Assembly: GCA_922989275.2 (NCBI GenBank)
Contig: OV277858.1
Span: forward strand, 2,666,001-2,730,000
Reading direction: 5' to 3'
Length of the DNA: 64,000 nt
Origin: Gari tellinella
Taxonomy: Eukaryota; Mollusca; Bivalvia; Cardiida; Psammobiidae
Made by a program: the position numbers and the translations under genes. Positions within the stretch are counted from its first letter, which is position 1. Every line of letters starts with the position of its first letter. The notes below the pieces were generated by a model. The model searched no databases and had not been told where the DNA came from. It saw only the letters and a list, made by a program, of their open reading frames with translations. Positions 44,390 to 53,753 of this stretch are shown one piece after another.

Positions 44390-45136
44390 ATACGCCCACC
44401 TCAATAAGTGGTCGTATATTGGCATGGCCCTGTCTGTCCGTCCGTCAATAAGTTCGTTCGTTTGTCTGTTCTTCTATCAACATTTTGTTTGTCCTCAGTT
44501 TTTCCAGAAAACTATTGAACGGATATTAATGAAACTTCACACAAATGGTATATGCATAAAGATCTGAATGTGAATCGAGTTGAGGTTAATTCAATGTTTC
44601 GTTACAGAGTTATCTGCCTTTGATGTACTTAAATATGCTATAATGAGCTTGTCCGGAGTTTTTTCGAAAAGCCGTTAGAGGAATATTAATGAAACTTCAC
44701 ACAAATGTTAAAAAAATTAAGATCTGAAGCTGATTCAAGTTTGAGGTTCATTTCATTTTTCGTTACAGAGTAATTAGCCCTTGATATACTCAGATATGCT
44801 ATAAAAAGCTTGTCCGGACTATTTGAAGGATGTTGATGAAACGTCACACAAATGTTAAAGTCATCAAGATCTGACGATGAGGGAAATTTTAGAATAATTT
44901 GATTTGTTGTTACATAATTATCTGACCTTGATGTACTAAAATATGCTATAAAAGGCTTATTTGACAGTGTTAACACACTAAGCAACTACAGTTTTGAATG
45001 GACTTTGATAATATTTACCCACAGTATAATTATTGAAGTAAAAGTTCATGAAAGGGTTGATTATTATTGAAATCTGATCATTGTGTCAAGACTTATTTTC
45101 CCTTGATATACTCAGATATGCTAGAAAAGGTTTTTT
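44390..45136 (+). repeat. F2 hairpin-headed repeat, copy a
   Basis: Head atacgcccacctcaataagt ggtcgtat, leader ctgtccgtccgtc, then ~160-bp units with aatgaaacttcacacaaatg and aagatctgaatgtga recurring at about 44530, 44690 and 44835. No ORF; the minus frame 44686-44985 is low-information. Confidence 0.75.
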
Positions 45137-45738
45137 ATGCCCCGGCATCTATAGATGCGGAGGCATATAGTTATCGTCCTGTCCGCCCGTCCTTCCGTCC
45201 GTCCGTAACAGGTTAAGTAGATGTTACCGTTTCGTCTAGCATCAACACCGCTTACCCAAATGCTTGGATACTTATACAGTTGTTGCCTTGGATCATTCCC
45301 TATCCACCAATATCACCAAACTTTGATATTGACATTGATCTTGACCTTTTTTGGACTTAGAATATTTTGAATAGGCTATTTCCTGGTTAACTAGAATATA
45401 CCGTTTCGTCTAGCATCAACACATCTGACTACAATGCTTTGATACTTATACAGTTGTTGCATTTGACCATTCCCTATCCACCAAACTTTGATTTTGACCT
45501 TGACCTTGACCTAATTTGGACTTAGAATATTTTAAATAGGCTATTTCCGGGTTAACTAGATTTTACCGTTTCGTCTAGCATCAACACTGTTTACTACAAT
45601 GCTTCGATACTTATACAGTTATTGCTTTGGACCATTACCAACTCACCAATAATACCCAAGCTCAGTTTGACCTTGACCTAATTTGGATGCCACCGGGGGA
45701 ATTATAAGCGTTTATTGAACGTGCAGTCTTGTTTTTTT
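45137..45738 (+). repeat. F1 repeat, copy c
   Basis: Head atgccccggcatctatagat gcggaggcat, otherwise nearly identical to F1b from 45224 on; differs by a 6-bp insertion (an extra gacctt) and a few substitutions. Confidence 0.8.
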
Positions 45739-46486
45739 ATACGCCCACCTCAATAAGTGGTCGTATATTGGCATGGCCCTGTCTGTCCGTCCGTCAATAA
45801 GTTCGTTCGTTTGTCTGTTCTTCTATCAACATTTTGTTTGTCCTCAGTTTTTCCAGAAAACTATTGAACGGATATTAATGAAACTTCACACAAATGGTAT
45901 ATGCATAAAGATCTGAATGTGAGTCGAGTTGAGGTTAATTCAATGTTTCGTTACAGAGTTATCTGCCTTTGATGTACTTAAATATGCTATAATGAGCTTG
46001 TCCGGAGTTTTTTCGAAAAGCCGTTAGAGGAATATTAATGAAACTTCACACAAATGTTAAAAAAATTAAGATCTGAAGCTGATTCAAGTTTGAGGTTCAT
46101 TTCATTTTTTCGTTACAGAGTAATTAGCCCTTGATATACTCAGATATGCTATAAAAAGCTTGTCCGGACTATTTGAAGGATGTTGATGAAACGTCACACA
46201 AATGTTAAAGTCATCAAGATCTGACGATGAGGGAAATTTTAGAATAATTTGATTTGTTGTTACATAATTATCTGACCTTGATGTACTAAAATATGCTATA
46301 AAAGGCTTATTTGACAGTGTTAACACACTAAGCAACTACAGTTTTGAATGGACTTTGATAATATTTACCCACAGTATAATTATTGAAGTAAAAGTTCATG
46401 AAAGGGTTGATTATTATTGAAATCTGATCATTGTGTCAAGACTTATTTGCCCTTGATATACTCAGATATGCTAGAAAAGGTTTTTT
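45739..46486 (+). repeat. F2 repeat, copy b
   Basis: Near-identical to F2a at an offset of 1349-1350 bp; differences seen are gtgaatcga/gtgagtcga, one extra T in a T-run and ttttccc/ttttgccc-type changes. Confidence 0.8.
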
Positions 46487-46964
46487 ATGCCCCGGCATCT
46501 ATAGATGCGGAGGCATATAGTTATCGTCCTGTCCGCCCGTCCTTCCGTCCGTCCGTAACAGGTTAAGTAGATGTTACCGTTTCGTCTAGCATCAACACCG
46601 CTTACTAAAATGCTTGGATACTTATACAGTTGTTGCCTTGGACCATTCCCTATCCACAAATATCACCCAACCTTGATTTTGACCTTGACCTAATTTAGAC
46701 TTATTTTAAATAAAAAATATATTTTAAATGGGCTATTTCTTGGTTAACTAGATTTTACCGTTTCGTCTAGCATCAGCATAACTGACTACAATTCTTTGGT
46801 ACTAATACAGTTGTTGCCTTGGATCACTACCAATCCACCCATATTGCCCAACCTTGATTTTGAACTTGACCTTGACCTAATTTGGACTTAGAAAAAAATC
46901 AGAATATATTGTCAAGGATGCCACCGGGGGCATACGTGTGTATTGAACGCGCATTCTTGTTTTT
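46487..46964 (+). repeat. F1 repeat, copy d
   Basis: Its head and leader are identical to those of F1c, but the unit array is more diverged after about 46610. Tail gccaccgggggcatacgtgt. Ends the alternating block. Confidence 0.75.
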
Positions 46965-47250
46965 AGTAATGTTGGTGCTTTACCCCTCGACTACATCCGC
47001 TAGTGAATATTTTGAGGGAAAAACCATTGATAATACATTAATTTGAATTCAGAATGATTTTTTTTCCTTTTATGTTGTATACATATGAATCGGTCTCCTT
47101 AAACTAAAACCGGTCAACTTAAACTGGAATATGTGTTGTGTCTACTTAAAACTCCCAAATAATTTGAGAGAAAACAATTGATACAGTAATTTGAATAATT
47201 TGAGAGGAAAACCATTGATAATACATTAATTTGAATTTAGAATAATTGTT
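46965..47250. repeat. 'ggtctccttaaact' repeat, left part
   Basis: Phrases gaatcggtctccttaaacta, tgtgtctacttaaaactccc and aatttgagag.aaa.cattgataatac recur here and at 48.56-48.73, 49.05-49.21 and 49.38-49.49 kb. The array is interrupted by F3c and SINE C, so it was present before both. Confidence 0.6.
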
Positions 47251-48533
47251 AGCTCACCTGAGCCAAAGGCTCAAGGTGAGCTATTGGGATGGCCCTGTGT
47301 CCGTCGTCGTGCGTCGTCCGTCGTCGTTAACTATTACTTCAAATGACATCTCCTCCTATACCGCTGAACAGATTTCAACCAAACTTTACAGAAATGTTCC
47401 TTGGGTCAAGTTCTTTCAGATTTGTTCAAAGAATTACACACAATGCAGAACTTTGGTTGCCATGGCAACCAAAGTGAAAACATAAGGAAATCTTAAAAAA
47501 TCTTCTTGTAAAAAACTACAAGGACCAGAGCTTAGATATTTGGCGCATAGCATCACCTACAGGTCCTCTATCAAGTTTGTACACATTATGCCCCTGAGGT
47601 CAAAAGTGGTTCCGCCCTGGGGGTCACAGTTTTACATAGAATTATATAGTGAACATTTCAAATGTCTTCTTCTTTGACACTAATATGACCAGAGCTTTGA
47701 TATTTGGCATGGTGACACTTCTAAATGTCCTTTACCTATTTTGTTCAAATGGTTCTGGTCTGTTGAATATCTAGGTCATAATTCACATTCAATATATGTA
47801 TAGCAGACAGCAATTCAGCATTATTAGAGTTAGACCCTAGCCACATTTCCTTCTGGCATAGTTACATAACTGAACTCAGGTCAGCTGAGGTTCACTGTAT
47901 CAGCAGCATATGGTGTTGTCTGCTTAATTTTTTATGCCCCTGCAGTTGGGAGCATATTGTTTTTGTCTGTCTGCTTTTTTTGTCTGTTTGTGAATTTGTT
48001 TGTCTGTCAGTCCACAACTTTAATCTTAGCCATAACTTTGTTAAAGTTAGAAACTTTATAACTTAGGTCATGTTCTGCAAAGGTCAATGTCATTTTTTAG
48101 TTATTTCCCAGTGTCATATTTTCTTGTCTTTGAGATAACTCCAGTTCTACTGATGATAACCCATTTCCCCATACATATGCCTTTTTACGCATTTAATTTA
48201 TTCATAATTCCACTTTATACAGTCATAAAAATGTAAGATATAAGAAACGGTATCTAAATCTTAGTAGATGATAACTTAAAACAGGTTGAAAGTAAAGCAG
48301 AATGGGCAATAAATAATCATATGGAAATACATGTAGCTTGATAAGAAGAAGTGTCATGGATAAGGGCCATAACCCTGCCAACAATAATTTTTTAAATTAT
48401 TCCAATTTGTCATGTTTTTTTTTTTGTCTGGAAGATAATTCCATTTACAGCCATATTAAAATGTTGTCTTGTCTATTAAGCTAAGGCACAATGACCTCAG
48501 GTGAGCGAATTAAGGGCCATGACCCTCTTGTTT
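47251..48533 (+). repeat. F3 hairpin-headed repeat, copy c
   Basis: Head agctcacctgagccaaaggc tcaaggtgagct, GTCGTCGTGCGTC leader, AB units (gagcttagatatttggcgca; gagctttgatatttggcatg), an embedded different segment from about 47935 (ttatgcccctgcagttggga), tail ggtgagcgaattaagggcca. It has a perfect 22-bp palindrome at about 47455-47476 (centre gttgccatggcaac). Inserted in the ggtctcc array. Confidence 0.7.
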
Positions 48534-48757
48534 TCCATTGATGTTGTATATATATGTATATATATCAATCGGTCTCCTTAAGCTAATATCGGTCACCTTA
48601 AACTCGAATATTATGTTGTGTCTACTTAAACCTCCCAAATAATTTGATAGAAAAACCATTGTTAATACATTAATTTGAATAATTTGAGAGAAAAACCATT
48701 GATAATACATTAATTTGAATTTAGAATGAATTTATCCCTTTCATGTGGTATATATAT
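48534..48757. repeat. 'ggtctccttaaact' repeat, middle part
   Basis: Continues the array (caatcggtctccttaagcta; aatttgagagaaaaaccatt twice). Ends at the gtatatatat target duplication (48748-48757) of SINE C. Confidence 0.6.
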
Positions 48758-49040
48758 TTGATTTGATTTGTTTTTGATTTACGTCGCTTTCAACAGTATT
48801 TCAGTAATATCGCGACGTCCAGCTAATTACAGGTGGAGGAAGACCCCAGAAGTTCTTTATGCACTGTTTCAGGCACGAATCAACAACTGGGTATAACCAC
48901 CGTGTCCTACCGCAAGCCAGCTGGAAGGCTTCCCCACATGAAAAATCCGAACGACTCTACTGGGATTCAAACTCCCAGCGGTGAGGAGATTAGTGATGTT
49001 AGTCACAGTGACTGCACCACTAGGCCACGGAGGCCCCCCT
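48758..49040 (-). mobile_element. tRNA-headed SINE, copy C, 10-bp TSD
   Basis: On the minus strand it starts ggggggcctccgtggcctag; body and tail are as in copy A. gtatatatat flanks it at 48748-48757 and 49041-49050. The two minus-strand and one plus-strand copies in this window show an active family history. Confidence 0.9.
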
Positions 49041-49672
49041 GTATATATATGAATCGGTCTCCTTAAACTTATATTGGTCACCTTAAACTCAAATATATGT
49101 CGTGTTTACTTAAACCTTTCAAATAATTTGAGAGAAAAACCATTGTCAATACATATACATTATTTTAATAATTAGAGAGAAAAACTATTGTTAAGTAGAT
49201 CTATTAATTTGTAGAAAAATAAAAAAATAAATTATATATTTATTTTTTTTATTTTATTTTTTTTAATTTTTTTTTTTAATTTAAGGGCAGGGCGCGGCAC
49301 CCTCCTAAAAAGACCTAGCTGGAGCACTGTTAAATACATAAATTTGAATTTAGAATGAATTTATCCCTTTTCTGTAATATATATATGAATCGGTCTCCTT
49401 AAACTTTTATTGGTCCCCTTAAACTCGAATATATGTTGGTCTACTTAAAACCCTCAACGTCCTTACAAAATATTAGGGAGACCAATATTTTTGTATATTT
49501 TTAAATACTTAATTTTTCTAAAAAAAATTTTAAAAGAAAAACCTTAATTACAACTTAAACATGATTTATTGAGTAAAAAAAACAAAAAAACCCATAAGAT
49601 AAAAAATATATAAAATGTCTCCTTAACCCTTTACCACATAGCCTGTTTCTAGTAGTTAAGATATGTGACCTA
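49041..49672. repeat. 'ggtctccttaaact' repeat, right part, and AT/T-rich spacer
   Basis: Array units at 49050-49210 and 49320-49490, separated by a T-rich stretch (49225-49285). No gene. Confidence 0.55.
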
Positions 49673-49742
49673 TTAAAGCAGGTTGAAAGTAAAGCAGACT
49701 GCGCCCTAGGGCGCAGTCTGCTTTACTTTCAGCCTGCTTTAA
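49673..49742. repeat. 70-bp near-perfect palindrome
   Basis: Centre gcgccct/agggcgc at 49707/49708; 35-bp arms with a single G-T mismatch and no spacer. The arm sequence (aaagcaggttgaaagtaaag) belongs to a family also seen at 36718, 48285, 57820, 57903 and 58030. Confidence 0.85.
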
Positions 49743-49930
49743 GTTACTATCTGCTAGGATATAGAAAATATTTCTTATGGTACATATTCATGACAGTATA
49801 AAATGGAACTATTTTCTTTGGCGGATGAATACATTGAATGCGCTAAAAGTCGCTTCTATAAGGGAAAGGGTTAAACCCCATTTTTAGGGACGGTCCCCCT
49901 AATGCCTTCATTAGGATTATATATATATAT
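49743..49930. other. Spacer ending in an AT tract at the PLE2 3' end
   Basis: Contains ttagggacggtccccctaat, which resembles the sequence beyond the far end of the Penelope pair (about 59890-59990: ggtgacc, aaggcgacc), as if the pair landed in one repeat. Confidence 0.4.
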
Positions 49931-49986
49931 GTAAAAACGAAAATACGACTTTACATGCTACGGTTTTAATAATATTTAATAATTAA

Positions 49987-50028
49987 GTGTACAAACATGT
50001 TTCACCTCGCGGCTCTTCAGTGTATATA
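49987..50028 (-). ncRNA. Hammerhead ribozyme E (CATG helix III)
   Basis: Minus strand: helix I taca, CTGAAGA, helix II GCC-GCGA-GGT (closing G-U wobble next to the core), GAAA, palindromic CATG, UU, partner tgta. Near-identical to ribozyme D. The wobble at the core-proximal pair of helix II may weaken it. Confidence 0.75.
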
Positions 50029-50055
50029 ATATTCCTTGGTGATAACGTTACTATG

Positions 50056-50112
50056 TGACGTCATAGCACTGACGTCATGATGTTACGTCATTACGTCAGC
50101 GTCATGACGTCA
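50056..50112. promoter_or_regulatory. TGACGTCA cluster between PLE2 ORF2 and ribozyme
   Basis: Perfect octamers at 50056-50063, 50070-50077 and 50105-50112, with imperfect ttacgtca and tacgtcag between. Same place as in the other copies. CREB/ATF-type sites by sequence; use is inferred. Confidence 0.6.
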
Positions 50113-50169
50113 CAATCACAACAAATAATTTAAATATATTTTCCTGTTAATGAACGTATATAATTATAT

Positions 50170-52437
50170 CTATTTTGATGAGCTATTTAGCTTGGGTTTG
50201 AAGCATTTAATAAAATAATGTTCTTTGATCAACCTAGCCGACGTATTATCTATTTTCATTTTATAGAATGGAAAAAGCGTAAATTTTGGTTCCTTTTTAC
50301 AACAGTTGTCAATATGAGCGCTTAATGGCAGCTGTCGTGTTGCCGGGTCCCGTATTTGTTGGGCATGTACTGTTCGCCTGTTTCTTAACCTATCCCCGGT
50401 TTGACCAATATAATACTTATTGCAGCCATTGCACGTCATAGCATACAGCACATTTTGGACGTCACATGACATATTTTCATTAACAAAGAATTGCTTTCCA
50501 TCAAAATTGAAATAGGATCCTTCTTTCAAATAATTGCAAAGGCCACATTTTGGGCGTTTGCATTTAGTGACTTTGAAATTACTATTTTGTTTTTCAGTAT
50601 GTAGCAATGGATCTGTAAATTTTGCTCTAGACAGTATTTTCTTCAAATTTGGAGTTTGCCGTTTACTTTTTATAATTTTACTGTTGACTAAGACTTCCGA
50701 CATTTTTTCGTCTGCATACAAAATTGGTAGATTATTCTTTACATTGTTGAATAATTCAGGAGTTTTCGGATTAAAAGTTGTGACAAGTGGTATTATGTCC
50801 TGATTTAGTTTCGCCCGAGTCTTTAATAATAAGGTTCTTGGGATTTTAATAGCCTCTGTTATGCCCTTTTGTATTACCGTATTTGGATAGTTTCTTTTCA
50901 AAAGTGAGGATGTAAGTTCTCTCAGCCGAATGTTTCTAACTTTTTGATCAGATACAATTGTGCAGATTCTCCTCGCGAGATTGTATGGAATACTTAATTT
51001 AGTGTGTTTGGGGTGGCACGATTTGAAATTTAGGTATTGCTTTGAATCTGTGTCTTTAAAATAAATATCCGTTTCTAAAACGCCTTCTTTTTTGTATAGT
51101 AGAATATCTAGGAAAGAGAGTTTATTTTGATTAATTTCTACTGTAAATTGTATGTCGCTATGTAAACTGTTAAGCATGTTTAGAAATTCAATGAGACTAG
51201 TTTGTGTATCGATCCAAATGATGAAACAATCATCCAGATATCTTTTCCAATTTTTCTTTATGTAGGTTGCAAATTCATTTCCATCTATAGCTTCTATCTT
51301 TCTATATAGTATCTCTTCCAGATAACCAAGTACTAAAGTGGCATAGGTAGGTGCAAATTTAGTGCCCATTGCTGTGCCCTTTACTTGTGTATAGCATTTA
51401 TTACTGAAGATAAAGTTATTGTTTTCTAAAATGGTTTGAATTGATTTAAGAATAAATTCTTTCGAAAAGCGCCTGTGTATTAACTCTGGATGTTTGTCTA
51501 TCCAGAACTGAATTGCTTCAAGTCCTAGAGTGTGCGAAATATTTGTATAGAGGCTAGTTACATAGAACGACACTAAAAGAGAGCCTTCGAAAATTTTTGA
51601 CGGAATATGATTTAAGAAATCCAGGTCATCTCTAACATAGCTGTTTGATTTCGGAACAAATGGTTTCAGTAGTATATCAACTAAATTGCTAAGTCTATGA
51701 GTTTCACATGTAGGACCTGCTACAATTGGCCTAAAGGTCAAGTCTTCTGGGTCGATTAGTTCTATGCATTCCGAGTCAGTAGTCTTACATTTTTCCTGAA
51801 TTAACTTACTTTTATGAATTTTAGGGAGGCCATAGAATTGGCTTGCTTTACATTCAAACTTTAAAAGGTAATCTATTTCTTTGGCTGTTATGTCGACATC
51901 TAGTTTTAAAAGGTCTTTAATGTTTTTAAATGTTCGTTTCGAAAACTGATCATCTGTTATCTTGTAAAAAGTTTCATCTGCTAACATTTCCAGAATTTTC
52001 TTCTTGTAAAACTCAGTATTCATTATAACTATTCCTCCTCCCTTGTCGGCTTCTTTAATAATAATTGACTTTTCTTTCTGGAGAGATTCTAATGCATTTC
52101 GTTCGGCTAGTGTTATGTTATACTTTATGGATTTAGTATTGTTTTGAATAGGAAATTTCCTCGTTGTTTCAATAAAACTGTCCAAAACGTGATTTCTACC
52201 CCTATTTGGTTCAAAATTAGATTTATTTCGTACCAGTGTATCATCTGTCATATCAATTCTTCCATGAAAAAATTCTTTAAGTTTTAATTTTCTATGAAAT
52301 TCTGCCAAATCAGTTTCTAGTTCTTCTGTGTTTTTAGTCTTTGGTGTTGGGGTAAATTTGAGACCCTCTGACAAGACGTTTATTTCTTCTTTAGATAGTA
52401 CTCTGTTTGATAAATTAAAAATTGTACCTGATTTGTT
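50170..52437 (-). CDS. PLE2 ORF2: Penelope reverse transcriptase plus GIY-YIG endonuclease, catalytic Asp lost
   Basis: It encodes the RT and target-cleaving nuclease of a Penelope-like element. The frame is open from just after a TAA at 52438-52440; the 734-codon piece counted from codon 52374 starts at TTG. Upstream residues FNLSNRVLSKEEINVL belong to the conserved N terminus, and no ATG precedes them. Numbering from 52374: QFYGLPKIHK, TFRPIVAGPTCETHRLSNLV, motif A SFYVTSLYTNI with Tyr271 where the family has Asp (TAT for GAT), VKGTAMGTKFAPTYATLVLG, motif C YLDDCF (Asp381-382), FLDILLYKK. The C-terminal part has CKRPKCGLCNYL, CDVQNVLYAMTCNGC, the GIY-YIG core YYIGQTGDRLRNRRTVHA (about 653) and FIKCFKPKLN. 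No frame breaks, so it is a young copy, but RT-dead if Tyr271 is real. Translation start is unresolved. Confidence 0.9.
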   Translation of the reverse strand, partial: NKSGTIFNLSNRVLSKEEINVLSEGLKFTPTPKTKNTEELETDLAEFHRKLKLKEFFHGRIDMTDDTLVRNKSNFEPNRGRNHVLDSFIETTRKFPIQNNTKSIKYNITLAERNALESLQKEKSIIIKEADKGGGIVIMNTEFYKKKILEMLADETFYKITDDQFSKRTFKNIKDLLKLDVDITAKEIDYLLKFECKASQFYGLPKIHKSKLIQEKCKTTDSECIELIDPEDLTFRPIVAGPTCETHRLSNLVDILLKPFVPKSNSYVRDDLDFLNHIPSKIFEGSLLVSFYVTSLYTNISHTLGLEAIQFWIDKHPELIHRRFSKEFILKSIQTILENNNFIFSNKCYTQVKGTAMGTKFAPTYATLVLGYLEEILYRKIEAIDGNEFATYIKKNWKRYLDDCFIIWIDTQTSLIEFLNMLNSLHSDIQFTVEINQNKLSFLDILLYKKEGVLETDIYFKDTDSKQYLNFKSCHPKHTKLSIPYNLARRICTIVSDQKVRNIRLRELTSSLLKRNYPNTVIQKGITEAIKIPRTLLLKTRAKLNQDIIPLVTTFNPKTPELFNNVKNNLPILYADEKMSEVLVNSKIIKSKRQTPNLKKILSRAKFTDPLLHTEKQNSNFKVTKCKRPKCGLCNYLKEGSYFNFDGKQFFVNENMSCDVQNVLYAMTCNGCNKYYIGQTGDRLRNRRTVHAQQIRDPATRQLPLSAHIDNCCKKEPKFTLFPFYKMKIDNTSARLIKEHYFIKCFKPKLNSSSK

Positions 52438-52447
52438 TTACCGTCGG

Positions 52448-53095
52448 CTAGGTTAATGTGTGAGAGCTCAGGCTCTCTTCTAAAAAATCATCATTATCTT
52501 CATCAGAGGATGTATTATCTGGTATGCTGATTGGATTAAAAACGTTTTGGGTGTTTGTTTGCCAATTTGTCCTGTGCCTGTAAGTGTTCTGATTGTAACT
52601 TGGTCGCTGTTTGTTGTGTCTTCTATTTCTTTGGTTTTCCCATCCGTTGTTCATTTGTTTATTTGTCTCAGGAAAAGATTTTGGTCCAGTTGTCTGTCTT
52701 CGATTTCTTTGGGCTATGTCCAGATATGTCGGTTGGTTTATTGGTTCTTGTAATTTAAAATATGGTGATACGTTTTTATGCTTTTCGAGGAATGTTTTCT
52801 CGTAATCATTCAGCCAATTGTCGTTTTTTCGCCATCGCCGTTGCGAAATTGTTTCATTTCGCTCTGTTTCGTCTTTCCACATTTGCAACAGGTATTTTCG
52901 AGTTGCTCGGTGACATTTTTGTTTTATTATTTCTTCCATTTCTTTGTCTATGGATTTAAATCTGTCTTCCTGTTGGCTTGCTCTCAAATTTTGCAGTTCT
53001 ATTTCTACTTTAAAGTCATTTAGCGTAGCTTCTTCTCTTACTTTTTGTTGAGCGGGGTGTTCATTTCTAAATGGCTTCTTTTGCAAATACCTCGG
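52448..53095 (-). CDS. PLE2 ORF1, 5'-truncated
   Basis: About 216 codons from PRYLQKKPFRNEHPAQ to the TAG at 52448-52450. No known domain was recognised. It is rich in charged and polar residues (EIIKQKCHRATRKYLLQMW; RRWRKNDNWLNDYEKTF), then an Asn/Gln/Arg-rich stretch (RNRRHNKQRPSYNQNTYRHR) and an acidic end (SSDEDNDDFLEES). Homologous to the decayed ORF1 of PLE1, which extends further upstream (LPRYIQKK aligned with PRYLQKK), showing that this copy is cut at its 5' side. It ends just before ORF2 in a different frame. A nucleic-acid-binding role is inferred from composition only. Confidence 0.7.
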   Translation of the reverse strand, partial: PRYLQKKPFRNEHPAQQKVREEATLNDFKVEIELQNLRASQQEDRFKSIDKEMEEIIKQKCHRATRKYLLQMWKDETERNETISQRRWRKNDNWLNDYEKTFLEKHKNVSPYFKLQEPINQPTYLDIAQRNRRQTTGPKSFPETNKQMNNGWENQRNRRHNKQRPSYNQNTYRHRTNWQTNTQNVFNPISIPDNTSSDEDNDDFLEESLSSHTLT

Positions 53096-53115
53096 ATATA
53101 TATATATATATATAA
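53096..53115. repeat. (AT)n tract at the head-to-head Penelope junction
   Basis: About 20 bp of AT repeats between the 5'-truncated PLE2 (minus) and the 5'-truncated PLE3 (plus). Confidence 0.8.
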
Positions 53116-53426
53116 AACAAGGGCAAAATTCACAGACACAAAAAAATCTTCATTCAAAGTAACACGATGCGGTAGGCCAAACTGCAGCTTGTGCCAACAC
53201 ATCATTGAAAATGATTCATACAATTTTAAGGGTAAGATATTTAAAGTAAATGCCAATATGTCCTGTGATGTAAGAAACGTCCTATATGTCATAACATGCA
53301 ATAGATGTAAACAATATTATATAGGCCAGACAGGCGACAAATTAAAAACGAGAAGAACAATACATGCCCAGCAAATAAGGGACCCATCCACCCGGCAGAT
53401 ACCTTAAAGTGCACATTTAGACATAT
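53116..53426 (+). pseudogene. PLE3 endonuclease, first part (before the DNA transposon)
   Basis: A 5'-truncated plus-strand Penelope copy beginning TRAKFTDTKKSSFKVTRCGR, then PNCSLCQHI, CDVRNVLYVITCNRC and YYIGQTGDKLKTRRTIHAQQ, closely similar to PLE1 and therefore of the CGCG-hammerhead subfamily. A stop replaces the expected residue after TRQIP. The frame is cut at SAHLDI by the 5,984-bp insertion and resumes at 59411 with CCKEIPRF. Confidence 0.85.
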
Positions 53427-53457
53427 CGAGGGCTTGGCGGAAAACTATCCTAACTCA
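53427..53457 (+). repeat. Left TIR of the 6-kb transposon
   Basis: 31 bp, identical to the inverse of 59380-59410. It contains the actatcctaactca core that recurs subterminally. Confidence 0.95.
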
Positions 53458-53620
53458 TATTTTTAGAATTTTACAGGAGAGGGAAAAAACATTCTCTTCA
53501 TTTTATTTTATGTCTTTTTAAATGTTTTCTTGTATTTATTTAACACTTTAAGATGTATAATCAAAGAGCAATAGTTACATTTAAGGTATCCTCCTTGGTT
53601 TGGCGAATATAGCATATAGT

Positions 53621-53753
53621 TGAGTTAGGATAGTGTTATACTGAAATTCTTACATGTTAGAAGATAATCTTTGGTGGAACAGTATCCTAACTTGAGTTAG
53701 GATAGTGTTCCGTTATAAATTCCATTATATTGCTTGAGATAGGATAGTGTTCC
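53621..53753. repeat. Left subterminal repeats of the 6-kb transposon
   Basis: tgagttaggatagtgtt at 53621-53637, tgagttaggatagtgttcc at 53693-53711 preceded by an inverted copy (ggaacagtatcctaact), and tgagataggatagtgttcc at 53735-53753. Likely transposase-binding repeats by analogy with other DNA transposons. Confidence 0.75.

Larger units (their letters stand above)
49931..53096 (-). mobile_element. Penelope-like element PLE2, 5'-truncated in ORF1, RT frame open
   Basis: A minus-strand Penelope-like element. From 5' to 3': truncated ORF1 (53095-52448), long ORF2 (to 50170), a TGACGTCA cluster (50112-50056), hammerhead E (50028-49987), then the terminal gtaaaaacgaaaatacgact segment. The 5' truncation is at an AT tract (53096-53115) that also begins a plus-strand copy, so the two stand head to head. 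It belongs to the CATG-hammerhead subfamily. Confidence 0.9.

Noticed and set aside
44686..46335. Two nearly identical minus-strand frames of 99 and 77 codons as a duplicated gene
   Set aside because: They lie in the tandem-unit F2 repeat; identity follows from the 1.35-kb duplication and one frame is broken by a single T, so there is no sign of protein selection.
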